A stretch of DNA of 64,000 bases from Staphylococcus taiwanensis (GCA_020544305.1 CP058667.1:806001-870000), one strand, 5' to 3'; positions 29,439-41,021 are shown, numbered from the stretch's first letter. Notes: a model not told the origin generated them from the letters alone. Made by a program: numbers and translations.

Positions 29439-29879
29439 ATGAAATTACATGAGTTAAAAGCAGCTGAAAGTTCACGTCGTGTACGTAACCGTGTTGGTCG
29501 TGGTGCTGGTTCTGGTAATGGTAAAACTAGTGGTCGCGGTCAAAAAGGTCAAAAAGCACGTTCAGGTGGTGGCGTAAGACCTGGATTTGAAGGTGGACAA
29601 TTACCTTTATTCCGTCGTTTACCAAAACGTGGTTTCACTAACATTAATCGTAAAGAATATGCTATTGTTAACTTAGACCAACTTAATAAATTTGAAGATG
29701 GTACTGAAGTAACTCCAGCTTTATTAGTTGAAACTGGTGTAGTTAAGAATGAAAAATCTGGTATCAAAGTACTAGGTAACGGCTCACTTGATAAAAAATT
29801 GACAGTGAAAGCTCATAAATTCTCAGCTTCAGCAGTAGAAGCAATTGATGCAAAAGGTGGAGCACACGAGGTGATCTAA
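29439..29879 (+). CDS. rplO: 50S ribosomal protein L15
   Basis: A 146-residue L15. The long basic N-terminal arm ([37 protein letters not shown], about residues 13-45) threads into 23S r[21 protein letters not shown] is the signature. Its stop overlaps the secY ATG by one base (TAATG). AAGGAGGTG precedes the ATG. Confidence 0.99.
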   Translation: MKLHELKAAESSRRVRNRVGRGAGSGNGKTSGRGQKGQKARSGGGVRPGFEGGQLPLFRRLPKRGFTNINRKEYAIVNLDQLNKFEDGTEVTPALLVETGVVKNEKSGIKVLGNGSLDKKLTVKAHKFSASAVEAIDAKGGAHEVI

Positions 29880-31171
29880 TGTTCCAGACGTTTGTGAGCT
29901 TCTTCAAAACGAAAGAAGTTCGAAACAAGATTTTCTTTACCTTAGCAATGTTAATTATATTCAAAATAGGAACTTATATTCCGGCTCCTGGCGTAAATCC
30001 TGCGCCATTTGAACAACAAGGTTCTGATCAAGGTGTCGCTGCTCTTCTTAATACGTTTGGTGGCGGAGCCTTAAAGAACTTTTCAATATTTGCTATGGGT
30101 ATTATGCCTTACATCACTGCATCTATCGTAATGCAATTATTACAGATGGATATTGTTCCTAAGTTCTCGGAATGGGTTAAACAAGGTGAAGTAGGTAAAA
30201 GAAAACTTAGTAATGTAACACGTTATTTCGCTATTATTTTGGCTTTCATACAGTCAATTGGTATGGCATTCCAATTTAATAACTATTTAGGCGGGAAATT
30301 GATTATTAATCAATCTGTCATGAGTTATTTATTGATTGCCGTTGTATTAACAGCAGGAACAGCATTTCTAATTTGGCTTGGTGATCAAATCACTCAATTT
30401 GGTGTTGGTAATGGTATTTCTATCATTATCTTTGCAGGTATCTTGTCAACTTTACCATCATCTATTATTCAATTTGTGCAACAAGCATTTGTTGGTAATG
30501 ATGATACAACATTGGCATGGTTAAAAGTTATTGGCTTAATTGTAGGTTTAATCTTATTAACTATAGGTGCTATTTATGTACTTGAAGCGAAACGTAAGAT
30601 TCCTATTCAATATGCTAAAAAACAAACTGGCCAAAGATTAGGATCACAAGCAACTTATCTACCTTTAAAAGTAAACTCAGCAGGGGTCATTCCAGTAATC
30701 TTTGCGATGGCGTTCTTCTTATTGCCAAGAACATTAACATTGTTCTTCCCTAAAGCGGATTGGGCGCAATCAATTTCTGAATATGCTAACCCTTCAAACA
30801 CTTACGGCATGATTGTTTATGTGATATTAATTATTGCATTCGCATATTTCTATGCCTTTGTTCAAGTTAATCCTGAAAAAATGGCTGATAACTTGAAGAA
30901 ACAAGGTAGTTATGTACCAGGTATTCGACCTGGTGATCAAACAAAAAAATATATTACTAAAGTACTTTATCGCTTAACTTTTGTAGGCTCTATTTTCTTA
31001 GCAGTTATTGCTATATTGCCAATATTAGCGACTAAATTTATGAATTTACCTCAATCAATACAAATTGGTGGTACTAGTTTATTAATCGTTATTGGTGTAG
31101 CAATTGAAACTATGAAATCACTTGAAGCTCAAGTGAGTCAAAAAGAATATAAAGGCTTTGGTGGTAGATAA
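29879..31171 (+). CDS. secY: Preprotein translocase channel SecY
   Basis: A 430-residue, ten-helix membrane protein, the pore of Sec[14 protein letters not shown] near TM1, [17 protein letters not shown] (TM2 plug region), [14 protein letters not shown], and the cytoplasmic loops with [22 protein letters not shown] are SecY signatures. It is translationally coupled to rplO by a one-base overlap and followed 18 nt later by adk. Confidence 0.99.
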   Translation: MFQTFVSFFKTKEVRNKIFFTLAMLIIFKIGTYIPAPGVNPAPFEQQGSDQGVAALLNTFGGGALKNFSIFAMGIMPYITASIVMQLLQMDIVPKFSEWVKQGEVGKRKLSNVTRYFAIILAFIQSIGMAFQFNNYLGGKLIINQSVMSYLLIAVVLTAGTAFLIWLGDQITQFGVGNGISIIIFAGILSTLPSSIIQFVQQAFVGNDDTTLAWLKVIGLIVGLILLTIGAIYVLEAKRKIPIQYAKKQTGQRLGSQATYLPLKVNSAGVIPVIFAMAFFLLPRTLTLFFPKADWAQSISEYANPSNTYGMIVYVILIIAFAYFYAFVQVNPEKMADNLKKQGSYVPGIRPGDQTKKYITKVLYRLTFVGSIFLAVIAILPILATKFMNLPQSIQIGGTSLLIVIGVAIETMKSLEAQVSQKEYKGFGGR

Positions 31172-31840
<669 letters not shown>

Positions 31841-32037
31841 ATCAACTTAGTACGGTCTAGATTTATGTGAATTTGATTAGGTTTCTCTGGCAAGAATTAA
31901 TTTTCTGAGTGTCGAATGACGATAATAATTCCCGCATTTTGTTAAACTTATTATAACTAGTCACTATATTAGATTCGTATCGTTGAAGTTGTCTATTGAC
32001 GATTACCTTACTATTGTAAAAAGGGGGAAGTTAATCA

Positions 32038-32256
32038 ATGGCGAAACAAGATGTAATTGAATTAGAAGGTACAGTATTAGATACTTTACCAAATGCTATG
32101 TTTAAAGTAGAATTAGAAAATGGTCATGAAATTTTAGCACACGTAAGTGGTAAAATTAGAATGAATTATATTCGAATTCTACCTGGCGACAAAGTAACTG
32201 TAGAAATGTCTCCGTATGATTTATCACGCGGTAGAATTACTTATCGTTATAAATAA
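32038..32256 (+). CDS. infA: Translation initiation factor IF-1
   Basis: A 72-residue OB-fold protein ([19 protein letters not shown]...[12 protein letters not shown]), invariant in length. IF-1 occupies the 30S A site during initiation. The 197 nt upstream (31841-32037) hold no gene and probably an extra promoter, though I could not find a convincing pair of boxes. GGGGGAAG is about 9 nt before the ATG. Confidence 0.99.
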   Translation: MAKQDVIELEGTVLDTLPNAMFKVELENGHEILAHVSGKIRMNYIRILPGDKVTVEMSPYDLSRGRITYRYK

Positions 32257-32275
32257 TCGTCACTCCATAATATAG

Positions 32276-32401
<126 letters not shown>

Positions 32402-32423
32402 TAAAAGAGAGGTGTAAATATAT

Positions 32424-32789
32424 ATGGCACGTATTGCAGGAGTAGATATCCCACGTGAAAAACGCATTGTTATTTCATTAACATACGTATACGGTATTGG
32501 TACTTCAACAGCTCAAAAAATCGTTGAAGAAGCTAACGTATCAGCTGACACACGTGTAAAAGATTTAACAGATGACGAATTAGGTCGTATTCGTGAAGTT
32601 GTTGACAGTTATAAAGTTGAAGGTGACTTACGTCGTGAACAAAACTTAAACATTAAACGTTTAATGGAAATTTCTTCATACCGTGGTATCCGTCACCGTC
32701 GTGGCTTACCAGTTCGTGGTCAAAAAACTAAAAACAACGCTCGTACTCGTAAAGGCCCAGTTAAAACTGTAGCTAACAAGAAAAAATAA
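32424..32789 (+). CDS. rpsM: 30S ribosomal protein S13
   Basis: A 121-residue S13 ([20 protein letters not shown]) with a helix-two-turn-helix domain and the basic tail [20 protein letters not shown] (about 92-111) reaching the P-site tRNA. AGAGAGGTG precedes ATG. It pairs with S19 in the 30S head. Confidence 0.99.
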   Translation: MARIAGVDIPREKRIVISLTYVYGIGTSTAQKIVEEANVSADTRVKDLTDDELGRIREVVDSYKVEGDLRREQNLNIKRLMEISSYRGIRHRRGLPVRGQKTKNNARTRKGPVKTVANKKK

Positions 32790-32812
32790 TAGGTAAAGGA
32801 GGCAAAATATAA

Positions 32813-33202
32813 ATGGCTCGTAAACAAGTATCTCGTAAACGTAGAGTTAAAAAGAATATTGAAAATGGTGTAGCTCACATCCGTTCAACATTCAATAATA
32901 CAATCGTAACTATCACTGATGAATTTGGTAATGCTTTATCTTGGTCATCAGCTGGTGCATTAGGTTTCAAAGGATCAAAAAAATCAACACCATTCGCAGC
33001 ACAAATGGCTTCTGAAACAGCTTCAAAATCAGCTATGGAACATGGTTTAAAAACTGTTGAAGTAACAGTAAAAGGACCTGGACCTGGTCGTGAATCTGCT
33101 ATTCGTGCATTACAATCTGCTGGTTTAGAAGTAACTGCAATTAGAGACGTTACTCCAGTTCCACATAACGGTTGTCGTCCACCAAAACGTCGTCGTGTCT
33201 AA
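32813..33202 (+). CDS. rpsK: 30S ribosomal protein S11
   Basis: A 129-residue S11 ([18 protein letters not shown]), with the universal C-terminal [18 protein letters not shown]. It forms part of the mRNA exit channel on the 30S platform. AAAGGAGG lies about 9 nt before the ATG. Confidence 0.99.
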
Positions 33203-33285
33203 TTTTTAAATAGTTGTTATTGTTACAGGTCACTGAGCGAAACACTTAAAAATTAAGTCGACGTAAATAAGGAGGATTTTTGTAA

Positions 33286-34230
33286 ATGATAGAAATTGAA
33301 AAACCTAGAATTGAGACAATTGAAATTAGTGAAGATGCTAAATTCGGTAAGTTCGTTGTTGAACCACTAGAACGTGGCTACGGTACTACACTAGGAAACT
33401 CCTTACGTCGTATCCTACTATCTTCATTACCAGGTGCAGCCGTTAAGTACATTGAGATTGAAGGCGTTTTACACGAATTTTCAGCTATAGATAACGTTGT
33501 TGAAGATGTTTCTACAATCATTATGAACATTAAAAAATTAGCGTTAAAAATCTATTCTGAAGAAGATAAAACATTAGAAATCGATGTTCGAGATGAAGGC
33601 GAAGTAACTGCAAGTGACATTACTCATGATAGTGATGTTGAAGTTCTAAATCCAGAACTTAAAATCGCAACAGTGTCTAATGGTGGACATTTAAAAGTTC
33701 GTCTTGTTGCTAACAAGGGTAGAGGTTACGCATTAGCAGAACAAAATAATACTAGTGATTTACCAATTGGTGTAATTCCTGTTGATTCACTATACTCACC
33801 TGTTGAACGTGTTAACTATACAGTTGAAAATACACGTGTAGGTCAAAGTAGTGATTTTGATAAATTAACTTTAGATGTTTGGACTAATGGTTCAATTACG
33901 CCACAAGAGTCAGTATCATTAGCTGCTAAAATTATGACTGAACATTTAAACATTTTCGTTGGTCTTACTGATGAGGCTCAAAATGCTGAAATCATGATTG
34001 AAAAAGAAGAAGACCAAAAAGAAAAAGTGCTTGAAATGTCTATTGAAGAATTAGACTTATCAGTACGTTCATATAACTGTTTAAAACGTGCAGGCATCAA
34101 TTCTGTTCAAGAATTAGCTGATAAATCTGAAGCTGATATGATGAAAGTACGTAATTTAGGTCGTAAATCTCTTGAAGAAGTTAAATATAAATTAGAAGAT
34201 TTAGGATTAGGTTTAAGAAAAGAAGATTAA
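33286..34230 (+). CDS. rpoA: RNA polymerase alpha subunit
   Basis: A 314-residue alpha subunit. The N-terminal domain (about 1-230) has the assembly motifs [20 protein letters not shown] and [16 protein letters not shown]. An acidic linker (EKEEDQKEK) leads to the C-terminal DNA- and activator-binding domain with [12 protein letters not shown] and [11 protein letters not shown]. It lies 83 nt after rpsK, with AAGGAGG about 10 nt before the start. Confidence 0.99.
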   Translation: MIEIEKPRIETIEISEDAKFGKFVVEPLERGYGTTLGNSLRRILLSSLPGAAVKYIEIEGVLHEFSAIDNVVEDVSTIIMNIKKLALKIYSEEDKTLEIDVRDEGEVTASDITHDSDVEVLNPELKIATVSNGGHLKVRLVANKGRGYALAEQNNTSDLPIGVIPVDSLYSPVERVNYTVENTRVGQSSDFDKLTLDVWTNGSITPQESVSLAAKIMTEHLNIFVGLTDEAQNAEIMIEKEEDQKEKVLEMSIEELDLSVRSYNCLKRAGINSVQELADKSEADMMKVRNLGRKSLEEVKYKLEDLGLGLRKED

Positions 34231-34251
34231 TAAGTTAAAGGAGGTCAACTC

Positions 34252-34623
34252 ATGGGTTACAGAAAATTAGGTCGTACTTCTGATCAACGTAAAGCTATGT
34301 TACGTGACTTAGCTACATCACTAATCGTTAGTGAACGTATTGAAACTACAGAAGCTCGTGCGAAAGAAGTTCGCAGTGTTGTTGAGAAATTAATCACTTT
34401 AGGTAAAAAAGGAGATTTAGCTTCTCGTCGTAATGCTGCAAAAACATTACGTAATGTTGAAATCTTAAACGAAGATGAAACTACACAAACTGCACTTCAA
34501 AAATTATTCGGTGAAATTGCTGAACGTTATACAGAACGTCAAGGTGGTTACACTCGTATTCTTAAAGTAGGTCCTCGTCGTGGTGACGGTGCTGAATCAG
34601 TTATCATCGAATTAGTAGATTAA
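34252..34623 (+). CDS. rplQ: 50S ribosomal protein L17
   Basis: A 123-residue L17 ([20 protein letters not shown]), conserved through [15 protein letters not shown]. It is the last gene of the long ribosomal cluster; AAAGGAGGTC precedes ATG and two terminator-like hairpins follow before the ECF genes. Confidence 0.99.
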   Translation: MGYRKLGRTSDQRKAMLRDLATSLIVSERIETTEARAKEVRSVVEKLITLGKKGDLASRRNAAKTLRNVEILNEDETTQTALQKLFGEIAERYTERQGGYTRILKVGPRRGDGAESVIIELVD

Positions 34624-34713
34624 TTCATAATATAAATACACTAACTACTTATATCTAAAGCAAATGAGTGCAACGATAATGTTTGCCACATACAAATATT
34701 GTCTAGCTCAGAG

Positions 34714-34782
34714 TGCCCCATCAATTAAATATTATACAAAGCGTGAACTCAACTAAAATATGATGGGGTGCGCGCTTTTTTA
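34714..34782 (+). terminator. Terminator of the ribosomal alpha operon
   Basis: Stem CCCCATCA (34716-34723) / TGATGGGG (34761-34768) with GC-rich GTGCGCGC before TTTTTTATTTT. It is in the 327-nt gene-free gap 34624-34950. Confidence 0.7.
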
Positions 34783-34829
34783 TTTTATAATAATCTAGAT
34801 AAGATCCGTTTGGATATCATCTGCATTGG

Positions 34830-34865
34830 AAGAGACATGACTTACAAGTCGATGTCTCTTTTTAT
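34830..34865 (+). terminator. Second terminator-like hairpin before the ECF genes
   Basis: AAGAGACATGACTT / AAGTCGATGTCTCTT followed by TTTATAT. A strong rho-independent type structure 86 nt before the ecfA1 start; it could also attenuate read-through into the ECF operon. Confidence 0.75.
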
Positions 34866-34950
34866 ATACACGTTAATATCTATACATAGATATACAGAAT
34901 GTTAATTATCATGTAAAATATATTAGTAAATTCATTTAGGGGGTAATCAT

Positions 34951-35763
34951 GTGAAGGCAAATAACTCAAATATTTTAGAATTAAAACATATCGACTTTCA
35001 ATATCAAGGTGACGCTGCCTTCACACTGAAAGATGTTTCATTCATTATCCCTCAAAATCAATGGACATCGATAGTTGGCCATAATGGTTCAGGAAAGTCT
35101 ACCATTGCCAAACTCATTGTTGGTATTGAAAACGCAACTAGTGGTGATATTTATTTCAAAAATCAACGTATTAACTCAGAAAATTTGAAAGATGTGAGAA
35201 ATCATATTGGTATCGTATTTCAAAATCCTGAAAACCAATTCGTTGGATCTATAGTAAAGTATGATGTGGCATTTGGACTTGAGAATCACTCGGTGCCTAC
35301 TGAAGAAATGCATGATATTGTATCACAATCGCTGCAAGATGTGGGTATGTCAGACTATGCAGATTATGAACCGCAATCATTATCTGGTGGACAGAAACAG
35401 CGTGTAGCTATTGCTGGCGTATTAGCGCTAAGTCCATCAGTTATTATTCTAGATGAAGCTACTTCGATGCTCGATCCTCAAGCAAAACAATCATTAATTC
35501 AATTAATTAGAAATGTTAAACAGGACAAAAATGTAACTATTATTTCAATCACACATGACTTATCAGAGGCTATGGAGTCTGATCACATTATCGTAATGAA
35601 TCAAGGGCAAGTATATAAAGAAGGATCACCACAATCTATATTTAATGATATAACAAGCTTGAAAGAAATTGGCTTGGACATACCTTTCTCAATGAAAATG
35701 AATCAACTTTTAGGATTTGGTGAAACATATACAACCTATGAAAGGTTGGTAAGTAAGCTATGA
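34951..35763 (+). CDS. ecfA1: ECF transporter ATPase EcfA1 (CbiO)
   Basis: A 270-residue ABC ATPase of the energy-coupling factor module that powers vitamin and metal S components. Walker [10 protein letters not shown] (43-51), Q-loop QNPENQF, signature [10 protein letters not shown], Walker [10 protein letters not shown] and the switch His in ISITHD are all intact. GTG start, with GGGGG about 9 nt upstream. Its stop overlaps the ecfA2 start by 4 nt (ATGA), so stoichiometric coupled synthesis. Confidence 0.96.
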   Translation: MKANNSNILELKHIDFQYQGDAAFTLKDVSFIIPQNQWTSIVGHNGSGKSTIAKLIVGIENATSGDIYFKNQRINSENLKDVRNHIGIVFQNPENQFVGSIVKYDVAFGLENHSVPTEEMHDIVSQSLQDVGMSDYADYEPQSLSGGQKQRVAIAGVLALSPSVIILDEATSMLDPQAKQSLIQLIRNVKQDKNVTIISITHDLSEAMESDHIIVMNQGQVYKEGSPQSIFNDITSLKEIGLDIPFSMKMNQLLGFGETYTTYERLVSKL

Positions 35764-36623
35764 CAATTACGTTTAAAGATGTTTCTTATACGTATCAACG
35801 AGGTACACCTTATGAATATCAAGCTTTAAAACATATTAATCTTACTTTAGAACAAGGGAAGTATTATGCCATAGTTGGGCAAACTGGTAGTGGAAAGTCT
35901 ACGCTAATTCAACACCTTAATGGATTATTAAAACCAACAAAAGGTCATATAGCATTTGATAACTTAATGATCACAGCCAAAACGAAAGATAAATATATTA
36001 GGAATATTCGAAAAAAAGTCGGTCTTGTATTTCAATTTCCAGAATCGCAATTGTTTGAAGATAATGTTGAGCGAGAAATTGAATTCGGCCCTAAAAACTT
36101 TGGCATGGATATCGAAGAAGTTAAAGAAAAAGCATTTGATTTACTGATTGAACTTGGGTTTCCAAGAGATATTATGTCTTTATCACCATTTCAAATGTCT
36201 GGCGGTCAAATGCGCAAAATAGCAATTGTATCTATATTAGCAATGGATCCAGATATTATCATTTTAGATGAGCCAACAGCTGGCTTAGACCCTAAAAGCC
36301 GACAGCAAATTATGACTTTATTTAAAAAGATTCAGGAAGAGCAACATAAAACCATTATACTTGTATCTCATGATATGAATGACATAGCCAAATATGCTGA
36401 AGACATCATTGTTATGAAAGAGGGAACGATAGTAGAGCAAATTGCACCTCGACAATTATTTAAACAAATTGATAAATTAAAAGACTGGCATATTGTATTA
36501 CCAGACATAGTACAATTACAACATGATTTTGAAGCAAAACATCATACCAAATTGAATGATATAGCATTATCAGAAGAAGAATTTGTAGAGATGTATCAGG
36601 AGTGGCAGTCTCATGAAGAATAA
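35760..36623 (+). CDS. ecfA2: ECF transporter ATPase EcfA2
   Basis: A 287-residue partner ATPase. Walker [11 protein letters not shown]-loop [10 protein letters not shown], signature [10 protein letters not shown] (a normal EcfA2 variant), Walker [13 protein letters not shown] and switch ILVSHD are present. It forms the heterodimer with EcfA1 that grips the coupling helices of EcfT. It overlaps ecfT by 11 nt. The enzyme is intact even though its membrane partner is shortened. Confidence 0.96.
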   Translation: MTITFKDVSYTYQRGTPYEYQALKHINLTLEQGKYYAIVGQTGSGKSTLIQHLNGLLKPTKGHIAFDNLMITAKTKDKYIRNIRKKVGLVFQFPESQLFEDNVEREIEFGPKNFGMDIEEVKEKAFDLLIELGFPRDIMSLSPFQMSGGQMRKIAIVSILAMDPDIIILDEPTAGLDPKSRQQIMTLFKKIQEEQHKTIILVSHDMNDIAKYAEDIIVMKEGTIVEQIAPRQLFKQIDKLKDWHIVLPDIVQLQHDFEAKHHTKLNDIALSEEEFVEMYQEWQSHEE

Positions 36624-37008
36624 ACTCATTATAGGTAGATACCTACCAAATAAAATACCCGTACATCAACTAAGTATGATTATGTCAATAGCATTACGAT
36701 TTATTCCAACTTTAATGGATGAATTAGATAAAATTATTTTAGCTCAAAAATCACGAGGTTCTGAAATTAGTTCAGGTGGTCTTATGACACGTATTAAAGC
36801 ATTTGTGCCACTTATGATACCTTTATTCATTTCAGCTTTTCAGAGAGCTGAAGAGTTAGCAATAGCGATGGAAGTACGTGGCTATGACGCTAATATCAAA
36901 CGGACGAGTTTTAGGAAGTTACAATGGCATGTTAGTGATACTATGAGTTTATTAAGTATTATCCCAATTGCTATTGTATTATTTGCTTTAAAATATATTG
37001 GAGTGTAA
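36613..37008 (+). CDS. ecfT: ECF transporter transmembrane protein EcfT, internally deleted
   Basis: EcfT normally has about 265 residues. This frame has 131. The canonical N-terminus [12 protein letters not shown] is joined directly to [18 protein letters not shown], which normally lies about 135 residues further on, so the expected D-P-R-x-K segment and the first four or so transmembrane helices are missing. The reading frame is kept. Both coupling motifs for the ATPases survive (QKSRGSE and EVRGYD), as does the last membrane helix ([19 protein letters not shown]). Start and overlap with ecfA2 are normal. Function is doubtful: it may dock ATPases but hardly form the usual scaffold. Confidence 0.8.
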   Translation: MKNKLIIGRYLPNKIPVHQLSMIMSIALRFIPTLMDELDKIILAQKSRGSEISSGGLMTRIKAFVPLMIPLFISAFQRAEELAIAMEVRGYDANIKRTSFRKLQWHVSDTMSLLSIIPIAIVLFALKYIGV

Positions 37009-37012
37009 CTAA

Positions 37013-37816
37013 ATGCGACTACTCGTTAATATTTCATATCAAGGAAGTCAGTTCTTGGGCTTTCAAATACAACAGCAAGGACGAACAGTACAACAACAAT
37101 TTGAAAAAATACTAAAGCGTATGCATCGACGACACGTTCGTATACATCCATCAAGTCGGACAGATCGTGGTGTGCACGCATATGAGCAATATTTTCATTT
37201 TGATACAGACTTGAATATTGACCCACATCAATGGAAATATGCGATGAATAGTGCGTTACCTGATGATATTTATGTTAAAGATGTTCAGCTAGTAGATGAG
37301 AACTTTCATTGTCGCTATGACTGTGTAGGTAAACGTTACCGCTATAAAGTCTATCAAGCTGACCATCGTAATCCTTTTGAAAGTGGATTAAAAACATTTA
37401 TTAAAGACGATTTAGATATTGATAAGATGAATGAAGCTGCGCGATACTTTATCGGAACGCATGACTTTACTGGTTTTTGTTCGCAAAAAACTGAAGTTGA
37501 AAGTAAAGAGCGAACGTTATATCAAAGTGAGATTATACGAACTACAGAAGGTTTTGACTACATCGTAACTGGCTCAGGCTTTTTATATAACATGGTACGT
37601 GTTTTAGTAGCATTCTTAATTGAAGTAGGAAAAGGTAAACGTCAACCAGACGATGTACCACACTTACTTGAAGCAAAGGATCGTGATAATGTACCGTTTA
37701 CAGCTCCAGCGGAAGGTCTTTATTTAGAGAAGATATATTTAGCGCCAGAAGCCTTAACAGCGGACTTTGGCGACAATATTAAAATTCATCGTAAAAAATC
37801 ATTAGAAAATGATTAA
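37013..37816 (+). CDS. truA: tRNA pseudouridine(38-40) synthase TruA
   Basis: A 267-residue pseudouridine synthase acting on the anticodon stem. The start [18 protein letters not shown], the catalytic aspartate in [10 protein letters not shown] (about residue 51), and [19 protein letters not shown] with [10 protein letters not shown] are TruA signatures. It begins 4 nt after ecfT and is probably co-transcribed with the ECF genes, a conserved Firmicute arrangement. Confidence 0.97.
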   Translation: MRLLVNISYQGSQFLGFQIQQQGRTVQQQFEKILKRMHRRHVRIHPSSRTDRGVHAYEQYFHFDTDLNIDPHQWKYAMNSALPDDIYVKDVQLVDENFHCRYDCVGKRYRYKVYQADHRNPFESGLKTFIKDDLDIDKMNEAARYFIGTHDFTGFCSQKTEVESKERTLYQSEIIRTTEGFDYIVTGSGFLYNMVRVLVAFLIEVGKGKRQPDDVPHLLEAKDRDNVPFTAPAEGLYLEKIYLAPEALTADFGDNIKIHRKKSLEND

Positions 37817-37822
37817 TTTGCA

Positions 37823-37851
37823 TTGACAAAACGTACTATAAAATATAACAT
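37823..37851 (+). promoter_or_regulatory. Promoter of rplM-rpsI
   Basis: TTGACA (37823-37828), 17-nt spacer, TAACAT (37846-37851). It begins a long untranslated leader of about 210 nt. Confidence 0.75.
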
Positions 37852-37857
37852 AGTTAA

Positions 37858-38062
37858 CGGTATTGTTTTATATCCACCCCACGATAAGCCCCGGAAACTT
37901 ATTGTGTTACAAGATATATAAGCAGATTATACAGGAATAAAATAAATGAACATTTACGCTTTGAACTCGTAACAGAATTACTAGATTGTGGGCCTCGTTC
38001 GCAGTAGGTTCGACTGCGATGAGTACCTGCAATCTAAGACGAAGCATTTATTTTTAGGAGGA
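37858..38062 (+). promoter_or_regulatory. L13-type ribosomal protein leader RNA
   Basis: The 220-nt leader is highly structured. AAAATAAATG (37939-37948) pairs perfectly with CATTTATTTT (38045-38054) just beside the rplM ribosome site. An inner stem TAGATTG / CAATCTA (37982-37988 / 38030-38036) encloses a hairpin with TCGCAGT / ACTGCGA. Firmicute rplM genes carry a known L13 leader motif at this position, thought to let L13 repress its own operon. Regulation is inferred from that and from the pairing. Confidence 0.75.
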
Positions 38063-38070
38063 CAATTATT

Positions 38071-38508
38071 ATGCGTCAAACATTTATGGCAAATGAATCA
38101 AACATTGAGCGCAAATGGTATGTTATCGATGCAGAAGGCCAAACATTAGGTCGTTTATCATCAGAAGTAGCAGCTATCTTACGCGGTAAAAATAAAGTAA
38201 CTTATACACCACACGTTGACAGCGGTGATTATGTAATCATCATCAACGCTTCAAAAATCGAATTAACTGGTAAAAAAGAATCAGATAAAATTTACTATCG
38301 TCACTCAAATCACCCAGGCGGTTTAAAATCAGTAACTGCTGGTGAATTAAAACTTAATAACCCAGAACGTTTACTTGAAACTTCTATCAAAGGTATGTTA
38401 CCAAGTTCACGTTTAGGTGAAAAACAAGGTAAAAAATTATTTGTATATGGTGGCGCTGAACATCCACACGCTGCACAACAACCAGAAAACTACGAGTTAC
38501 GTGGTTAA
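38071..38508 (+). CDS. rplM: 50S ribosomal protein L13
   Basis: A 145-residue L13 ([21 protein letters not shown]; the end has [14 protein letters not shown]). It binds 23S rRNA domain II early in assembly. AGGAGG lies 9-10 nt before the ATG and directly next to the leader's closing helix. First gene of the two-gene rplM-rpsI operon. Confidence 0.99.
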   Translation: MRQTFMANESNIERKWYVIDAEGQTLGRLSSEVAAILRGKNKVTYTPHVDSGDYVIIINASKIELTGKKESDKIYYRHSNHPGGLKSVTAGELKLNNPERLLETSIKGMLPSSRLGEKQGKKLFVYGGAEHPHAAQQPENYELRG

Positions 38509-38527
38509 TTAGAAGGAGGAAATTACA

Positions 38528-38920
38528 TTGGCACAAGTTGAATATAGAGGCACAGGCCGTCGTAAAAACTCAGTAGCACGTGTACGTTTAGTACCAGGTG
38601 AAGGTAATATCACAGTGAACGAACGTGACGTACGTGAGTACTTACCATTCGAATCATTAATCTTAGACTTAAATCAACCATTTGATGTTACAGAAACTAA
38701 AGGTAACTACGATGTATTAGTTAACGTACACGGTGGTGGATTCACTGGACAAGCTCAAGCTATCCGTCACGGAATCGCTCGTGCATTATTAGAAGCAGAT
38801 CCTGAATACAGAGGTTCATTAAAACGCGCAGGTCTATTAACTCGTGACCCACGTATGAAAGAACGTAAAAAACCAGGTCTAAAAAAAGCACGTCGTTCTC
38901 CACAATTCTCAAAACGTTAA
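38528..38920 (+). CDS. rpsI: 30S ribosomal protein S9
   Basis: A 130-residue S9 with TTG start ([19 protein letters not shown]) and AGAAGGAGG upstream. The C-terminal [12 protein letters not shown] tail extends to the P-site tRNA anticodon. It follows rplM by 19 nt, the universal L13-S9 pair, and is followed by a strong terminator. Confidence 0.99.
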   Translation: MAQVEYRGTGRRKNSVARVRLVPGEGNITVNERDVREYLPFESLILDLNQPFDVTETKGNYDVLVNVHGGGFTGQAQAIRHGIARALLEADPEYRGSLKRAGLLTRDPRMKERKKPGLKKARRSPQFSKR

Positions 38921-39001
38921 TGCTGGAATTGTTGCAAACTTGTTTGCTTACAAGTCCAGTACGCAAATTGCGTCAGCAATTTGTGTTCCATTAGAACGAT
39001 T

Positions 39002-39036
39002 AAAGCACTTCTCAATTACGAGAAGTGCTTTTTTGT
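39002..39036 (+). terminator. Terminator of rplM-rpsI
   Basis: AAAGCACTTCTC / GAGAAGTGCTTTTTT, a perfect 12-bp stem with T run. A second small hairpin (ACGCAAATTGCGTCAGC region, 38961-38985) precedes it. Confidence 0.9.
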
Positions 39037-39087
39037 ATTTAAAGAGCAAGAATATCAATTAAGTCTCGCGCTTTTCGAATAATATAT

Positions 39088-39819
39088 TTACTTTTTAAAT
39101 ACTTCTTCAACTACTTCTGTCATATCATTATGAATGACTAAATCTGCCTTTCTATCATAGGGGGTTTTATCTCGATTAATGATGACTAAATTCTCGCCAG
39201 TAAAGTTTGAAATAAAACCAGCAGCCGGTTGTACGACTAATGATGAACCTAACACAATAACTGTATCTGCTTTTTGTATTTTATCTAAAGCACGAAAGAC
39301 TGTTGGTTGATCTAACATTTCACCATACAGGACGATATCAGGTCGAATGACTTCACCACATTCTTCACAATATCTTAATTCATGTTCCATGACATACGAC
39401 TTCGTATATGGTTTCCCACAACTAATGCAGTAAAATCGATTTAATGTACCATGAATCTCATCGATATGTTGGCTTCCTGCATCTTCATGCAAGCCATCGA
39501 TATTTTGTGTGATAACACCTAGAGATTTGCCTTCTTTTTCAAGTTCTGCAATCCATTCATGCACAATATTTGGCTTTTTATCTGCTACTAGTAAACGTTT
39601 GTGATAAAAATCAATAAAGCTTTCTTTATTATCATTTAAATGATCGACACTCAATAAATATTCTGGGGAATAGCCATCTTTTGAAATTTCATCAAATAAA
39701 CCACCCATTGATCGAAAGTCAGGTATGCCACTTGCAACAGAAACGCCTGCACCAGTAAAGAAGACGATCTTGTTTGATTTATCTACAATATCTTTCAACT
39801 TTTCTATTTTATTACTCAT
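39088..39819 (-). CDS. cobB: NAD-dependent protein deacylase, Sir2 family
   Basis: A 243-residue class sirtuin that removes acyl groups from lysine using NAD+. FTGAGVSVASGIPDFRS (about 21-37) binds NAD; TQNIDGLHEDAG and the following IHG supply the catalytic His. Zinc is held by CISCG and CEECG. GSSLVVQPAAGF is the second NAD motif. I start at the ATG at 39819 with GGAG 6 nt upstream. It is transcribed alone, divergent from lacR. Symbol used by similarity only. Confidence 0.92.
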   Translation of the reverse strand: MSNKIEKLKDIVDKSNKIVFFTGAGVSVASGIPDFRSMGGLFDEISKDGYSPEYLLSVDHLNDNKESFIDFYHKRLLVADKKPNIVHEWIAELEKEGKSLGVITQNIDGLHEDAGSQHIDEIHGTLNRFYCISCGKPYTKSYVMEHELRYCEECGEVIRPDIVLYGEMLDQPTVFRALDKIQKADTVIVLGSSLVVQPAAGFISNFTGENLVIINRDKTPYDRKADLVIHNDMTEVVEEVFKK

Positions 39820-40084
39820 ATATAACACTCCGAATACACATTTAGTTTCTAAATTTTGATAGAATTAAGTTTAATAATACTTACATACCTATTACAACAT
39901 ATTTTCAAAGTTATTTTCTAGAAAAATATTCTTTAAACAATTTAGATTGAAAGTAAGTTAATTAAAAAATGTTAGAGTTCACACAGGGAATAGTATAAAA
40001 TTAAAATGCGCTGAAAATCTTTATAACGTTTAAGTGTCTGATTTGTCGATACTTTACAAAATGATGTGGGAAGTGAGGAATTGA

Positions 40085-40837
40085 ATGAATAAATACGATC
40101 GTTTAGATGAGATTACTAAACTCGTAAACCAAAAAGGAACCGTCAGAACTAATGAGATAGTTGAAGAACTTAATGTCTCAGATATGACGGTGCGACGTGA
40201 TTTAGCTGAACTAGAAGAGAAAGGCTTACTTACTAAGATACACGGCGGGGCTAGAAGTAATTCTATCTTTCAATTTAAAGAGAAATCACATCAAGAAAAA
40301 CACACGCAAAATATAGAAGAAAAACGTAAAGTTGCTCGTAAAGCAGCTCAACTTATCGAAGAAGATGATACTATTTTCCTCGGACCAGGTACTATAATAG
40401 AGTGCTTAGCAGAAATTATGGATTTGAAATCACTCACCGTAATTACAAATTGCTTTCCAGTATTTAAAATATTATTTGAGAAGAGATCTATTGATTTTAA
40501 AGTTTATTTACTGGGTGGGGAAATGCGAGAATTAACAGAATCGTTTGTTGGAGAAATGGCCAACGCATTACTAAAGACGAAACGATTTAGTAAGATGTTC
40601 TTTAGTTGTAATGGTATAAAAGAGGCAGATGTACTAACTTCGACGGTAGATGAAGCGTACACGCAGCAACTTGCTTTAGAACGTTCTGTTGAAACCTATT
40701 TACTTATAGATTCTTCAAAAATAGGTAAAGAAGACTTTACACAATTATGTAAATTAGAAGATTTAACTGCCATAGTTATTGATAATGATGATGAAGATAA
40801 TGTTGAAAAATTAAAATTGCATACAGAAATAATTTAA
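40085..40837 (+). CDS. lacR: Lactose phosphotransferase system repressor LacR
   Basis: A 250-residue DeoR-family repressor. The N-terminal helix-turn-helix is clear (EEL(N)[13 protein letters not shown], about 26-43), followed by the sugar-phosphate-binding DeoR domain ([43 protein letters not shown]). In staphylococci LacR represses lacABCDFEG and is released by tagatose-6-phosphate. Located immediately upstream of that operon on the same strand but with its own terminator. GGAAGTGAGG precedes the ATG. Confidence 0.95.
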   Translation: MNKYDRLDEITKLVNQKGTVRTNEIVEELNVSDMTVRRDLAELEEKGLLTKIHGGARSNSIFQFKEKSHQEKHTQNIEEKRKVARKAAQLIEEDDTIFLGPGTIIECLAEIMDLKSLTVITNCFPVFKILFEKRSIDFKVYLLGGEMRELTESFVGEMANALLKTKRFSKMFFSCNGIKEADVLTSTVDEAYTQQLALERSVETYLLIDSSKIGKEDFTQLCKLEDLTAIVIDNDDEDNVEKLKLHTEII

Positions 40838-40850
40838 TAATAGATGCCAT

Positions 40851-40894
40851 AAATCTCAAGATTGTTTATTTTAAACAATCTTGAGATTTTTTTA
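40851..40894 (+). terminator. Terminator of lacR
   Basis: Perfect 18-bp stem AAATCTCAAGATTGTTTA / complement, followed by TTTTTTTAG. Confidence 0.92.
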
Positions 40895-40977
40895 GTATAT
40901 AAAAGTTTGATTAAACATAAATATAGTTTAATTTGTTTAAAACAACTAATTATCAAACAATATTCAAACAATAAGTG

Positions 40978-41006
40978 TTGATTATTTGTTTGTTTATGTT
41001 TATAAT
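40978..41006 (+). promoter_or_regulatory. lac operon promoter
   Basis: TTGATT (40978-40983), 17-nt spacer, perfect TATAAT (41001-41006), about 90 nt before lacA. The -10 lies within a large palindrome. Confidence 0.85.
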
Positions 41007-41017
41007 TTAAACATAAA
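40993..41017. promoter_or_regulatory. Candidate LacR operator
   Basis: TTTATGTTTA-TAATT-TAAACATAAA, a perfect 10-5-10 inverted repeat covering the -10 box. The half-site TAAACATAAA recurs at 40912-40921, so a second operator and DNA looping are possible. Binding by LacR is inferred from position. Confidence 0.75.
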
Positions 41018-41021
41018 GATT

